NCBI GenBank assembly: GCA_023701135.1 | Contig: JAMPXP010000008.1 | Coordinates: 142,014 to 206,013, forward strand | Reading direction: 5' to 3' | DNA from: Desulfobacula sp. | Lineage (GTDB): Bacteria; Desulfobacterota; Desulfobacteria; Desulfobacterales; Desulfobacteraceae | Length of the DNA: 64,000 bases | The notes under the pieces: model-generated | The model's database searches: none | Seen by the model: only the letters and a program-made list of their open reading frames with translations | Told to the model about the DNA's origin: nothing | Made by a program: the position numbers and the translations under genes | Shown: positions 29,335 to 38,245 of the stretch, piece after piece | Numbering within the stretch: the first letter of the stretch is position 1 | How the letters are laid out: each line of letters opens with the position of its first letter

Positions 29335-30033
29335 ATGAAACAAAAGATGCTTTTGATGACTGTTCTGATGATGGTTTTGGCCTTTCCGTGTGCGGGAATG
29401 GCCCTGCAGAAAGCTGATATCATTGACCCGGTTTTTACATTTCAACCCGTGCCCGAAGGTGTTCATGTTGACCATACCTTTATTGTGAAGAATACGGGCG
29501 ACACCCTGTTGAGAATCGAAAAAGTTTCCCCTCCCTGAGGCTGTGACCAGCACTCCTTTGACAGTGAAATTCCCCCGGGCGGGGAAGGAAAAATCAGTGT
29601 GGGATTTAAAACCCTGGGGTATGGCGGAAAGACCATGACCAAAACCATCCTGGTCAAAACCGATGATCCTCAGCGAAGAGCCTTGAACCTGGTGGTGACA
29701 GGCCAGGTGGACCGGATTGCGGAAATCAGCCCGCCGTCGGTATATCTGAACGGGAAAGCCGGGGATACCTTGGAGGCGGTGGTGACCATAACCCCTTCTG
29801 AAAAATATGCATTTTCCGTTTTGGGGCTGGAAAAGAGGAACAAGAGCGGAATCGAGGCAATCCTGGTTCAGCCGGAAAAGGGCGCCAGAACCTGGCAGAT
29901 TCAGATCAAATGCCGCTCGGACAAGACAGAGGACCTGTATGACGAATTGGTCCTGAAAACAGACAGCCCACATGCGCCGACGATCGGCATCAGAGTATCG
30001 GCCGTCTTCCTTGATAAAAAGAAAACCAACTAA
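29335..30033 (+). CDS. DUF1573 family exported protein with in-frame TGA, probable selenoprotein
   Basis: The ATG at 29335 (GGAGC upstream) gives a signal peptide and a DUF1573 immunoglobulin-like domain. The frame meets TGA at 29536-29538 and continues open to 30033 for a 232-codon product. DUF1573 proteins normally have CGC after a short linker (VxxxCGC); here the order is KVSPP-U68-G69-C70, so the stop exactly replaces the first cysteine. Downstream IPPGGEGKISVGFKT and TKTILVKTDDP match the family without any shift. A second DUF-like domain follows. A hairpin lies 31 nt downstream of the TGA. Read as a stop, the gene would be broken at its most conserved residue. Confidence 0.82.
29570..29586 (+). 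promoter_or_regulatory. Candidate bacterial SECIS hairpin for the TGA at 29536-29538
   Basis: TTCCCC (29570-29575) pairs with GGGGAA (29581-29586) around the loop CGGGC, which has G at its second position. The loop starts 37 nt after the TGA, at the outer limit of the usual 16-37 nt range, so this is weaker than the hairpin at 854-874. Confidence 0.35.
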
Positions 30034-30056
30034 CCCGGAAAGATAATGAACAGACC

Positions 30057-30686
30057 ATGGAAATTTTAAAAATTAAGGCTGTGATATTTGACTGCGACGG
30101 GGTCATGTTTGATACGGCCCTTGCCAACCGGAAATATTATGATGAAGTCCTGGCAGCCTTTAACAAACCTGGGCTGAATGAAGAACAGTTTATCAACGTC
30201 CATATGATGACGGTAAAGGAAGCCATTGAATATCTTTTTCCCGAGATCAGGGATCTTTCACGGGTGTATGAATGCTTGAGCCATATCGGCTACCATAAAT
30301 TCATCAATTATATGGTCATGGAAGAAGGGCTTAAAGAACTGCTCGCGGCGCTTAAAAATAACGGCTATATCCGGGGGATTGCCACCAACCGGACCAATAC
30401 CATGGAAAAGGTGCTGGAAGACTTCCATCTTAAAAATGATTTTGAAATTGTGGTTACTGCTGCAACCGTCAAACATCCCAAACCTGACCCGGAACAATTA
30501 TTGCTGATCATGGAAAAATATCAATTAAAACCCCATGAAATTCTTTTTATAGGGGATTCCGAATATGACCGCCAGGCTGCCGCCGCTGCCGGGGTGTGGT
30601 TTGCAGGGTTTAAAAATCCAGGGTTAAAGGCAGATGTGAATGTGGTGTCCATGGATGAGATTGGCGGGATTTTACAGATAAATTAA
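30057..30686 (+). CDS. HAD-superfamily hydrolase
   Basis: This 209-residue phosphatase-like protein has the nucleophile motif FDCDGVMFD (D12, D14), the mid-domain IATNRTNTM, the lysine in KHPKPDPEQ and FIGDSEYDRQAA. The overall form resembles phosphoglycolate phosphatase/PpaX. It lies 23 bp after the DUF1573 gene and ends before the sat promoter. The substrate cannot be assigned. Confidence 0.88.
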   Translation: MEILKIKAVIFDCDGVMFDTALANRKYYDEVLAAFNKPGLNEEQFINVHMMTVKEAIEYLFPEIRDLSRVYECLSHIGYHKFINYMVMEEGLKELLAALKNNGYIRGIATNRTNTMEKVLEDFHLKNDFEIVVTAATVKHPKPDPEQLLLIMEKYQLKPHEILFIGDSEYDRQAAAAAGVWFAGFKNPGLKADVNVVSMDEIGGILQIN

Positions 30687-30694
30687 TAAAAATC

Positions 30695-30723
30695 TTGACA
30701 AAATTCTCAATCATCATTAAATG
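30695..30723 (+). promoter_or_regulatory. Sigma-70-type promoter of sat
   Basis: A perfect TTGACA (30695-30700), a 17-bp spacer and TAAATG (30718-30723) lie 87 bp before the sat ATG, as expected for a highly expressed dissimilatory gene. Confidence 0.65.
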
Positions 30724-30809
30724 TTACGAGATTTTATTGGTTAAAATGCGTGATAAATGTTGGAAAAACATTTATTAAAGGTGAAACATAAACAAGGAGA
30801 AGAGTGAAT

Positions 30810-32087
30810 ATGTCTAAATTAGTAGCACCTCATGGTGGAAAAGGCCTCGTCATTTGTAAACTCGAAGGCGCAGCTCGTGATGCAGAACTGAAAAAAGCAG
30901 CCGGATTAAAGAAAATCGAGATTTCTTCCCAGGTCAAAGGCGACTTGATCATGCTGGGTATCGGTGGGTTCAGCCCGCTTAACGGTTTCATGACCAAGGC
31001 AGACTGGAAAGGCGTTTGTGCGGATTTCCTTCTGGCAGACGGCACCTTCTGGCCCGTTCCGGTGATGTTGGATGCTTCCAAGGCCGAAGCAGATGCCATC
31101 AAGGTGGGTGATGAGATTGCCCTGGAAAGAAAGGGTGAAATTTTTGCCACCATGAAAGTCACGGAAAAATTCACATTGACCGAAGACGAGAAAAAATGGG
31201 AATGTGATAAAGTCTATAAGGGCCATGGTGAAGAATCAGCCGATGCCGTATTCTTTGAAAAAGCCATGAAAGATCATCCGGGCGTCCAGATGGTCATGGC
31301 CAGAAAAGAATTCTGCCTTGCCGGTCCTGTAAAAGTTCTTTCTGAAGGTGAATTCCCCACAAAATTCAAAGGCGTTTACCTGACCCCGGCTGAAACCCGC
31401 GCCATATTTGACAAGAGAGGCTGGGCCAATGTTGCAGCGCTTCAGCTCAGAAACCCCATGCACAGATCCCATGAGATTCTGGCCAAGATCGCCATTGACG
31501 TGTGTGACGGCGTTCTGATCCATTCTCTCATCGGTAACCTGAAACCCGGCGACATTCCGGCCGATGTCCGTATCGAATGTATTGATGCGCTGATCAAAGG
31601 GTATTTTGTTCCCGAGAATATCCTCAATGCCGGATATCCCCTTGACATGAGATATGCAGGACCCAGAGAAGCCCTTCTTCATGCCACCTTCCGCCAGAAC
31701 TACGGCGTTAACAAGATGATCATCGGCCGTGACCATGCAGGCGTTGGCGACTTCTACACCCTGTTTGAAGCCCAGGAAATTTTTGATACGATTCCGACCC
31801 CGAAAGAACCGGGCAAAGCCCTGCTGTGCCAGCCCCTGAAAATCGACTGGACCTTCTACTGCTTTAAATGCGACGGCATGGCCTCCCTGAAAACCTGCCC
31901 CCATGCAAAAGAAGACAGGGTCGTCCTTTCCGGAACCAAGCTGCGCCATGCGCTTTCCAATGGTGAAGCTGTTGTGGATCATTTCGGCCGCGAAGAAGTT
32001 CTGGTCATCCTGAGGAAATACTATGCATCTCTGACGGAAAAAGTTGAAGTCAAACTCCAGAGCCATGCTCAGGGAAGCAAGATGTAA
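30810..32087 (+). CDS. sat: Sulfate adenylyltransferase (ATP sulfurylase)
   Basis: Sat activates sulfate to APS, the first cytoplasmic step of dissimilatory sulfate reduction. The single-chain 425-residue form has QLRNP at 212-216, H218 and H221 (the HxxH pair) and GRDHAG at 306-311. AAGGAG precedes the ATG at 30810, and codon use is regular. It has its own promoter and terminator. aprBA and qmo genes are not in the window. Confidence 0.98.
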   Translation: MSKLVAPHGGKGLVICKLEGAARDAELKKAAGLKKIEISSQVKGDLIMLGIGGFSPLNGFMTKADWKGVCADFLLADGTFWPVPVMLDASKAEADAIKVGDEIALERKGEIFATMKVTEKFTLTEDEKKWECDKVYKGHGEESADAVFFEKAMKDHPGVQMVMARKEFCLAGPVKVLSEGEFPTKFKGVYLTPAETRAIFDKRGWANVAALQLRNPMHRSHEILAKIAIDVCDGVLIHSLIGNLKPGDIPADVRIECIDALIKGYFVPENILNAGYPLDMRYAGPREALLHATFRQNYGVNKMIIGRDHAGVGDFYTLFEAQEIFDTIPTPKEPGKALLCQPLKIDWTFYCFKCDGMASLKTCPHAKEDRVVLSGTKLRHALSNGEAVVDHFGREEVLVILRKYYASLTEKVEVKLQSHAQGSKM

Positions 32088-32129
32088 GATCGTATTGTCT
32101 TAACCGACAATTTTTTTAAGATAGAATAC

Positions 32130-32165
32130 AAGGGGCTGTCCGCCGATGAGGCGGGCAGCCCCTTT
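32130..32165. terminator. Bidirectional terminator between sat and the PiT gene
   Basis: AAGGGGCTG...CCGCC pairs with GGCGG...CAGCCCCTT around the loop GATGA, with T-rich flanks on the sat side and the start of a T-run after it. It separates two convergent genes. Confidence 0.8.
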
Positions 32166-32167
32166 GC

Positions 32168-34423
32168 TTATTCAACGGATGAGCATTTCTGGTTCAGTTT
32201 GAAGGATTCATTAAAGATATCCAGAAGCTTGATGTTCTGTTTGGCCATCATGACGCTGTTCCCGCTGATGGCATAGAACAGGATGCTGAGGCGGGTTTTG
32301 GATGAATCATCCCGGATGCGTTTGATCTGGTTTTCATTATAATCATCCACCAGTTCTCTCAGGTAATGGTATTGTTCAACCGCGTCCTGGCAGTCAATAA
32401 TTCGTTTGTCCCTGAATGCGGTTTCGACAAGGAAAATAATATTTAAGAAGACTTTTTTGATTTCTTTTAATTCAATGATCTGGGCCTCCAAAAGTCCTGT
32501 ATGACGGTTGCTCACGTGCATGCTGGACCGGGTGACCGTATCCCTGTGGCCGTCGGACAGCTTCTGAAGCCGCCGGATAATCTGGTAATAATTATAGGAA
32601 ACATGATGATCTTCTTTGGAAAGCAGCCGCAATACCTTAAAAATATTGGCTATGATGATATTGATGCTGTTTTGAAAGTATTTCACCCGCATTCTCTCCT
32701 GCCTTAGGGTCACAAGGTCGCCTTTGAAAAGGGAGTCAAAGGAGATATCAAGGGATTCACGGATGCTCTTTAAAAGAAAAGCGAGATGGTCAAAGGTCTG
32801 GGAGACCGCTTCCTGAAGGTTGTCAACTTTATCCAGATTGTAGATGGTCATTTCTTCTTTGACTTTTTCCTGGGCCTTATGTTTATGGTGGTTTTTCCAG
32901 ATGACATAGGCGGCAAAAGCGAAGGCAATAATAAATCCCGGTAATTTAAAATAAAACAGGATGCCGGCAAAGATAAAGGATGCTGCAAAGGCAATGAAGG
33001 CGGTTAAAAACCAGCCGCCGATGACGGTCAGGACCCCGGTAACCCTGAATACGGCGCTTTCCCTGCCCCAGGCCTGATCTGAAAAACTGGTTCCCATGGC
33101 CACCATAAAGGTGACATAGGTTGTGGACAGGGGAAGCTTTAACGATGTGCCCATGGATACAACGGCCGAGGATACCATGAGGTTTACCGATGCCCGCACC
33201 AGATCAAAGGAAGGTTTATCGGCTGGAGTTGTTTCATCTTTGACGGCGGGGCTCAATCGTTTTCCAACGGCATTTCTGATGAGTTCAGGGGTTAAATTTT
33301 GAACGGTACTGAACAAAAAATCAAACAGGTTGACAATTTTCCGGGACAGCCAGATGGATTCATATTTTTCCGTTCCTTCGTCCTGCTGGCCTAGGCGAAC
33401 CTCTGTTTCCGTTACTGTACGGGCTTTTTTAGATATCCAGAGGGTCAGTACCATAATGGATCCGGCAATGAGCAGCATATAGGTGGGTGTGGTCACTTTT
33501 TTGCCCAGGGCCGTCATGGTTATATTTAAAGGATCTCCTGACGAAAGGGCGTTTTGAAAAGCGGTCAGACCTGCCAGGGGAACACCGATAAAATTGACCA
33601 GGTCATTGGCCGCAAAAGCCATGGCCAGGGCAAAGGTTCCGATGAGAACGATGGGTTTCAGAATGTTGACATTAAAAAAACTCAACAGAACCTGGAAGAT
33701 GGATCCGGAAAAAACAAATATTCCGGCCATGATCAGGCCTGAATGGGTTTTGATCCAGGCCGCCGCCTGTTCGGTTATAAAGCTCGCCCCGCCGATACCC
33801 TGGACAAGGGTAAAATAGCTGATGGCCGTCATGGCGACTCCTCCCCAGAGGGCCCCATACCGGACAAGCTTTTTTTGATAGTTGAAGGTGAAAACCAGGC
33901 GGGTTATAAACTGCATCACGGCTCCAGAAAAAAAGGCCACCATGATGGACAGCAGGATACCACCGATAATGGCCATGGCTTTGGCCGTATTGATATAATC
34001 CCATAGGGCAATGCCCGTGGTCTGGGTCAATATTTTGATGGCAGCCAGGGCCACCGATGCCCCCAGAAGTTCAAATACAAGGGATACCGTGGTGGAGGTC
34101 GGCAATCCGTAAGTGTTGAACAGATCCAGCAAAAGCACATCGGTAATCATGACGGCGAGGAAAATGGTGAGAAGCTCGGGCATGGTAAAGAATTGGGGAT
34201 GGAAAATACCCTTCCGGGCGACTTCCATCATGCCGCCGGAAAAGGTTACGCCGGCCAGAATTCCGAGGCTTGCGATGATCATGATGACAAAAAAAGGGGC
34301 AGCTTTGGAACCGATGGCGGAATTTAAAAAATTGACAGCATCATTTGAGACACCGACCATGAGGTCGAAGACGGCAAAAACCAAAAGCATGCCGACAATA
34401 ATATAACAAAGTTCAAGGGTCAT
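32168..34423 (-). CDS. PiT-family anion transporter with PhoU-like C-terminal region
   Basis: This 751-residue membrane protein has the duplicated PiT signature: GVSNDAVNFLNSAIG at 24-38 and FAANDLVNFIGVPLAG near 280. About 11 hydrophobic segments are followed by a long soluble helical tail (from about residue 530) resembling PhoU-like regulatory domains. PiT proteins carry phosphate, but CysP-type members carry sulfate. Its position against sat makes sulfate worth considering. AAGGAAAGAG precedes the ATG. The ion is not decidable from sequence. Confidence 0.88.
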   Translation of the reverse strand: MTLELCYIIVGMLLVFAVFDLMVGVSNDAVNFLNSAIGSKAAPFFVIMIIASLGILAGVTFSGGMMEVARKGIFHPQFFTMPELLTIFLAVMITDVLLLDLFNTYGLPTSTTVSLVFELLGASVALAAIKILTQTTGIALWDYINTAKAMAIIGGILLSIMVAFFSGAVMQFITRLVFTFNYQKKLVRYGALWGGVAMTAISYFTLVQGIGGASFITEQAAAWIKTHSGLIMAGIFVFSGSIFQVLLSFFNVNILKPIVLIGTFALAMAFAANDLVNFIGVPLAGLTAFQNALSSGDPLNITMTALGKKVTTPTYMLLIAGSIMVLTLWISKKARTVTETEVRLGQQDEGTEKYESIWLSRKIVNLFDFLFSTVQNLTPELIRNAVGKRLSPAVKDETTPADKPSFDLVRASVNLMVSSAVVSMGTSLKLPLSTTYVTFMVAMGTSFSDQAWGRESAVFRVTGVLTVIGGWFLTAFIAFAASFIFAGILFYFKLPGFIIAFAFAAYVIWKNHHKHKAQEKVKEEMTIYNLDKVDNLQEAVSQTFDHLAFLLKSIRESLDISFDSLFKGDLVTLRQERMRVKYFQNSINIIIANIFKVLRLLSKEDHHVSYNYYQIIRRLQKLSDGHRDTVTRSSMHVSNRHTGLLEAQIIELKEIKKVFLNIIFLVETAFRDKRIIDCQDAVEQYHYLRELVDDYNENQIKRIRDDSSKTRLSILFYAISGNSVMMAKQNIKLLDIFNESFKLNQKCSSVE

Positions 34424-34610
34424 TGTTTTCTCTTTCCTTGCTGGAATGGGGTTTATTATCTCAGCAAGCCTAATATTAATCTAATAGAATTCACACATTT
34501 ATTGTATATTTGCTGCCCTATTTAGACTAAATCGGCTTATTTTTCAATCATCTGCAATGATTCTAACACAATCCTAACACGATCGGAACTTATTCTTATA
34601 CCGAGAAAAT

Positions 34611-34649
34611 AAAAAAGGCAGGATGATGTTTACCACCCTGCCTTTTTTT
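34611..34649. terminator. Bidirectional terminator
   Basis: AAAAAAGGCAGG (34611-34622) pairs with CCTGCCTTTTTTT (from 34637). It lies just beyond the stop of the PEP-CTERM gene on the minus strand and has T-runs on both strands. Confidence 0.8.
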
Positions 34650-34667
34650 GTAAATATCGTATTCGGA

Positions 34668-35228
34668 TTATTTCTTTATTGTCCGTCTTCCCATTCCTGC
34701 AAGCCCCATGAGACCGAATCCCAGAAGAAGCATTGTGGCGGGTTCGGGGACATTGGTATTGGGCGGCGGGGTGTCTAAGGGATTCCATGTGGTCAGATGT
34801 GAAATTTGGGGGATATTTTTTAAGTTTTTGGTTGAAAGATGTTCCGTACTCCAGAATCCAGAAGAGGCCCCCTCCACTCCCAACCAGTAAAAAGCAAACT
34901 CATTGGCTCCCTTAACGCTATAAAATTCAACGGGTTTTAGGGTATTCCATTCTCCTGACTTGTTGCCATCAAAATAGGTCACGGTCATAAAATTATTTAA
35001 TGTTTTCGGTGCATCTATCTTTGAATAAGGGTCAAGTTCTATACTCCGGTCAATGCCAGAAGTAGAAAACCATTCATTTATTATGGATTCAAGTTTGTCG
35101 ACCCCATAGTTGGAGTCATTGCCTTCCCATGTTCCCATATACGTACCAGAAAAAGTATCTGCAGCGTGAGACGGGGTAAAAAATCCTGAGACAGCCATCA
35201 GTATCAGTATTATATATATTTTTTTCAT
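34668..35228 (-). CDS. PEP-CTERM sorting domain protein
   Basis: The 186-residue protein has a signal peptide (MKKIYIILILMAVSG) and a C-terminal sorting tail: VPEPATMLLLG, a hydrophobic helix, then the basic GRRTIKK. Exosortase cleaves such tails and links the protein to the exopolysaccharide-producing surface. The middle has no recognised domain and is rich in Trp, Tyr and Asn. It is a single-gene unit with a sigma-54-type promoter and a terminator. The exosortase itself is not in the window. Confidence 0.88.
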   Translation of the reverse strand: MKKIYIILILMAVSGFFTPSHAADTFSGTYMGTWEGNDSNYGVDKLESIINEWFSTSGIDRSIELDPYSKIDAPKTLNNFMTVTYFDGNKSGEWNTLKPVEFYSVKGANEFAFYWLGVEGASSGFWSTEHLSTKNLKNIPQISHLTTWNPLDTPPPNTNVPEPATMLLLGFGLMGLAGMGRRTIKK

Positions 35229-35269
35229 AGTATAGCCCTTTTCAAAAGGTTTAGTGTTGTATAATTAAT

Positions 35270-35288
35270 AAGCAATATTGATGCCGAT
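35270..35288 (-). promoter_or_regulatory. Sigma-54-type (-24/-12) promoter of the PEP-CTERM gene
   Basis: On the minus strand CGGCAT-CAATAT-TGCTT gives GG, ten bases, then GC (GG complement at 35284-35285, GC at 35272-35273). The transcript would start about 30 nt before the ATG. PEP-CTERM genes in other bacteria are known to use RpoN with the PrsK/PrsR pair. Confidence 0.55.
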
Positions 35289-35443
35289 ATTTTCTATTGC
35301 ATAAGAAAGACGGGAGTTCCTTTCCCTACAGCAGTTTACAAATTGGGTGAATCATATAATGAATATAATATAAAGTCCAGTGTGAAAATTAAGTTCTAAA
35401 TTATGAAAAAAAGGTGACAAAGTTGCTCCCTTTTTTGCACAGT

Positions 35444-36295
35444 TTATTTCCCATTCAATTGGAGAATAATCTCGTATATGGTTTTTCTCGGCAGGTGGTA
35501 TTCTCCGGCAATCTGTTTTGCCAAATCCGATGGGCTCAGGCCTGAATCCGATAACCGTTCCAGAATGATTTTTTTGAGCTCATCTGCTTCAGGCTTTCTT
35601 TCTTCCAGGCAACCCTGGACAAAGAGGGAGCATTCCCCCTTGATGGTTTCTTTTTCTTCAAGCTGCTGAAGGATCCGGGATAGGCTCCCCCGGATGTATT
35701 CCTCATGAAGCTTGGTGATCTCCCTTGTCAGGCATCCCTGCCGGTCTCCGATGGTTTGAATCAGAGTTTCCACAAGCGTTTTAATGCGTCTGGGGGATTC
35801 ATAAAAAATGAGGGTGGCTTTCTGATCTTTCAGGGATTCTATGGTCTGTTTCAGTTTGCCACTTTTCTTGGGCGGGAACCCTGAAAAACAAAAAGCGTCT
35901 GTGGGCAGCCCGGACACGCTAAGGCCTGCAATGACGGCACTGCATCCTGGAATGGGAATAACTGGGATTTTTTCTTTTGCAGCGGTCCTGACAAGATGAT
36001 AACCCGGGTCGGAGATGGTTGGTGTGCCGGCATCCGAAATAAGGGCAATGCTGAGGCCGGTTTTTAGATGGGAGATGAGCAGAGGCGTTTTATCGGCCTC
36101 ATTGTGTTCGTGGCAGGAGATGAGTCTTGTGTCAATCCCGTAGTGATCGAGAAGCCGTTTCGAATGCCGGGTATCTTCGGCTGCAATCAGATCCACCTGC
36201 TTTAAAACCGTCACGGCCCTGAACGTCATATCTTCCAGATTGCCGATGGGGGTTGCAACCACATACAGGGTTCCGTATGATTTTGGTTTATCCAT
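35444..36295 (-). CDS. rsmI: 16S rRNA (cytidine1402-2'-O)-methyltransferase
   Basis: RsmI 2'-O-methylates C1402 in the ribosomal decoding site. The motifs TPIGNLEDMTFRA, AEDTRHS, ALISDAGTPTISDPG and FCFSGFPPKK define the family. The 283 residues are complete. It is the last gene of the ffh-to-rsmI operon and begins 2 bp after the YraN gene. Confidence 0.96.
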   Translation of the reverse strand: MDKPKSYGTLYVVATPIGNLEDMTFRAVTVLKQVDLIAAEDTRHSKRLLDHYGIDTRLISCHEHNEADKTPLLISHLKTGLSIALISDAGTPTISDPGYHLVRTAAKEKIPVIPIPGCSAVIAGLSVSGLPTDAFCFSGFPPKKSGKLKQTIESLKDQKATLIFYESPRRIKTLVETLIQTIGDRQGCLTREITKLHEEYIRGSLSRILQQLEEKETIKGECSLFVQGCLEERKPEADELKKIILERLSDSGLSPSDLAKQIAGEYHLPRKTIYEIILQLNGK

Positions 36296-36297
36296 AT

Positions 36298-36663
36298 TTA
36301 TCCGGCCTGGAATGCATTTTTGATGAGGTTGAATTCAAACCGGCCGTCTTTTTCAAAGACCTCAATGACATCAAACCGGATCCTTGATTCAAGCAGTCTG
36401 TGTCTTTTCAGGTAAGCGGTGGCGCCCAGGATAATTTTATGTTGTTTGAACGGGGTGACGGATTCTTTCGGAAGGCCTTTTCTGGTGCTGTGGCGGGTTT
36501 TGACTTCGATAAAGCAGAGGATCGCATGATCCTTTGCAATAATATCGATTTCCGCGGCTCTGGTCCTGAAATTCGCCTCCAGGATTTTAAACCCCTGGGC
36601 TTGCAGGAATTCGAGGGCTGCGGATTCTCCTTGCCGGCCAAGAAATTTTCGGTCATCGGGCAT
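36298..36663 (-). CDS. YraN family endonuclease-like protein
   Basis: This 121-residue restriction-endonuclease-fold protein (UPF0102) has GRQGESAALEFL at the N-terminus and the EIDIIAKD...FIEVKTR core, which preserves the Asp/Glu-x-Lys metal site. Function is unsettled. It overlaps the rnhB end by 11 bp. The rnhB-yraN order is common across bacteria. Confidence 0.9.
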   Translation of the reverse strand: MPDDRKFLGRQGESAALEFLQAQGFKILEANFRTRAAEIDIIAKDHAILCFIEVKTRHSTRKGLPKESVTPFKQHKIILGATAYLKRHRLLESRIRFDVIEVFEKDGRFEFNLIKNAFQAG

Positions 36664-37273
36664 GGAGGACCTCTTTGACGCCTCGAAATGTCAGCCGGTG
36701 AACAGGGCAGGGGCCGTGTTTTAAAATGGCTTGCTTATGGGCCTGGGTAGGATATCCCTTATGGCGGATAAAATCATAGGCCGGGTAGATCTCGTGCAGT
36801 TCTTTCATGATGGTATCCCGTGTCACCTTTGCGATGATGGAAGCGGCGGCAATGGAAATGCTTTTTGAATCTCCCTGTACAATGGCTGACTGATGGATAT
36901 CCATATCCAGGGTAAATTTTCCGTCGATCAGAAGAAGGTCCGGAGCAGGGGAGCCGGGAAGGGATGAGAGATTCTCGACAGCCCGTTTCATGGAAAGAAG
37001 GGAAGCCCTCAAAATATTGATACTATCTATCTCATGGTGGGAGGCGATGCCGGTGGAAACGGCAAGGGCATTTTCCATGATCCGGGGAAAAAGCGCATCC
37101 CGTTTTTTTTCAGACAGTTTTTTGGAATCATTGATTCCTTCACAAATAAAATCCTGGGGAAGAATCACGGCGGCAGACACGACAGGGCCGGCAAGGGGTC
37201 CCCTGCCGGCCTCATCAACTCCTGCAATTATTTTATATCCCAAGGCCTTTGCATTGTGCTCAAATTGCCACAT
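36653..37273 (-). CDS. rnhB: Ribonuclease HII
   Basis: RNase HII removes ribonucleotides from DNA. The motifs GVDEAGRGPLAGPVV (first catalytic D/E), LLIDGKF and SIAAASIIAKVTRD are present. The ATG at 37273 gives 206 residues; the longer frame starting at the TTG at 37294 overlaps rplS and has no ribosome site. rplS-rnhB-yraN is a conserved order. Confidence 0.94.
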   Translation of the reverse strand: MWQFEHNAKALGYKIIAGVDEAGRGPLAGPVVSAAVILPQDFICEGINDSKKLSEKKRDALFPRIMENALAVSTGIASHHEIDSINILRASLLSMKRAVENLSSLPGSPAPDLLLIDGKFTLDMDIHQSAIVQGDSKSISIAAASIIAKVTRDTIMKELHEIYPAYDFIRHKGYPTQAHKQAILKHGPCPVHRLTFRGVKEVLHAR

Positions 37274-37286
37274 CGGCAGAAAGGCC

Positions 37287-37637
37287 TCAGGCAAACCGTT
37301 TTTCTTTAATCCTGGCGGCCTTGCCTCGAAGATTTCGAAGATAGTAGAGCTTGGATCTTCTGACCTTGCCCTTGGTGATAACCTCTATTTTATCAATGGA
37401 CGGAGAGTAAAGGGGAAAGATTCTTTCCACACCCACACCGCTTGATATTTTTCTGACGGTAAACCGGGCGCTTGAAAATCCTCCGGTTTTTTTGATCACA
37501 ACACCCTGAAACACCTGGATGCGTTCTTTTTCGCCTTCACTGATCTTGACATGGACATTGACGGTATCACCTGATGCAAAATCCGGGATATCAAGCCGCA
37601 TCTGTTCTCTTTCCAATTGTTCAATTACATTTTTCAT
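37287..37637 (-). CDS. rplS: 50S ribosomal protein L19
   Basis: L19 sits at the 30S-50S interface. The 116-residue sequence has [25 protein letters not shown] and [19 protein letters not shown], all standard. A 44-bp gap separates it from the upstream methyltransferase gene. In most bacteria trmD is directly upstream; here an extra SPOUT gene is inserted between them. Confidence 0.97.
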   Translation of the reverse strand: MKNVIEQLEREQMRLDIPDFASGDTVNVHVKISEGEKERIQVFQGVVIKKTGGFSSARFTVRKISSGVGVERIFPLYSPSIDKIEVITKGKVRRSKLYYLRNLRGKAARIKEKRFA

Positions 37638-37681
37638 TTATTTCCTCCTGGTATCTTTCCTTTTGACAGACATGAAAACAA

Positions 37682-38245
37682 TTATCTGCCGTTCGTAATC
37701 CGGTCTAAATATATTGATACGGCAGATCTGACGGAAAGGTGGTTATAACCGGCTTTTCCCAGAATAGGGGCCAGGGTATAATCACATGTATCAAGCAGTT
37801 CATCTGCCAATCCCCATGCCGTTCCAAACACAAGGGCATGGGATGCTCTATCCTCAAGTTTTTGCCTCAGCATTTCCGTTGTTAGTGAACCGGGGATGGC
37901 TGCTGCGCTGGTGGCAATGGTCACAACCGGTTCCATTCTTTCCTGTTTCATTTCAATAACCGCATCTTCAAAGCTGCGGACGACACGGATCAATTCCAGG
38001 GCGCTCTTTCTGAACGGATTAAGCGTCCCGCCGACCCCCTTTGTCCAGTGATCGATCACCTGGCCGGCAAGAATAGCCTGATCTTCATAGGGGGTAACCA
38101 CGTAAACCCCTTTGACGCCGAAGGTGATGGATGCCCTTGCAATGTCATGCATATCAATGGTTGTCAAGGCTGATCCAATGGGCAATCCCTTTTTGTTTTT
38201 CACTGGAAAATGAATCAGCACCACATAAAGATTACTCTCGGGCAA
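37682..38245 (-). CDS. SPOUT-like RNA methyltransferase (Methyltrn_RNA_4 type)
   Basis: This is a SAM-dependent RNA methyltransferase-like protein found next to trmD in deltaproteobacteria and other lineages. LYVVLIHFPVKNKKG, TIDMHDIARASITFGVKG (shortened: DMHDIARA) and LVFGTAWGLADELL are visible. The chosen TTG at 38245 has GGGAG about 10 bases upstream and gives MPESNLYVVL. The longer frame from 38314 would overlap trmD by 83 bp. The RNA target is unknown. Confidence 0.75.
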   Translation of the reverse strand: MPESNLYVVLIHFPVKNKKGLPIGSALTTIDMHDIARASITFGVKGVYVVTPYEDQAILAGQVIDHWTKGVGGTLNPFRKSALELIRVVRSFEDAVIEMKQERMEPVVTIATSAAAIPGSLTTEMLRQKLEDRASHALVFGTAWGLADELLDTCDYTLAPILGKAGYNHLSVRSAVSIYLDRITNGR

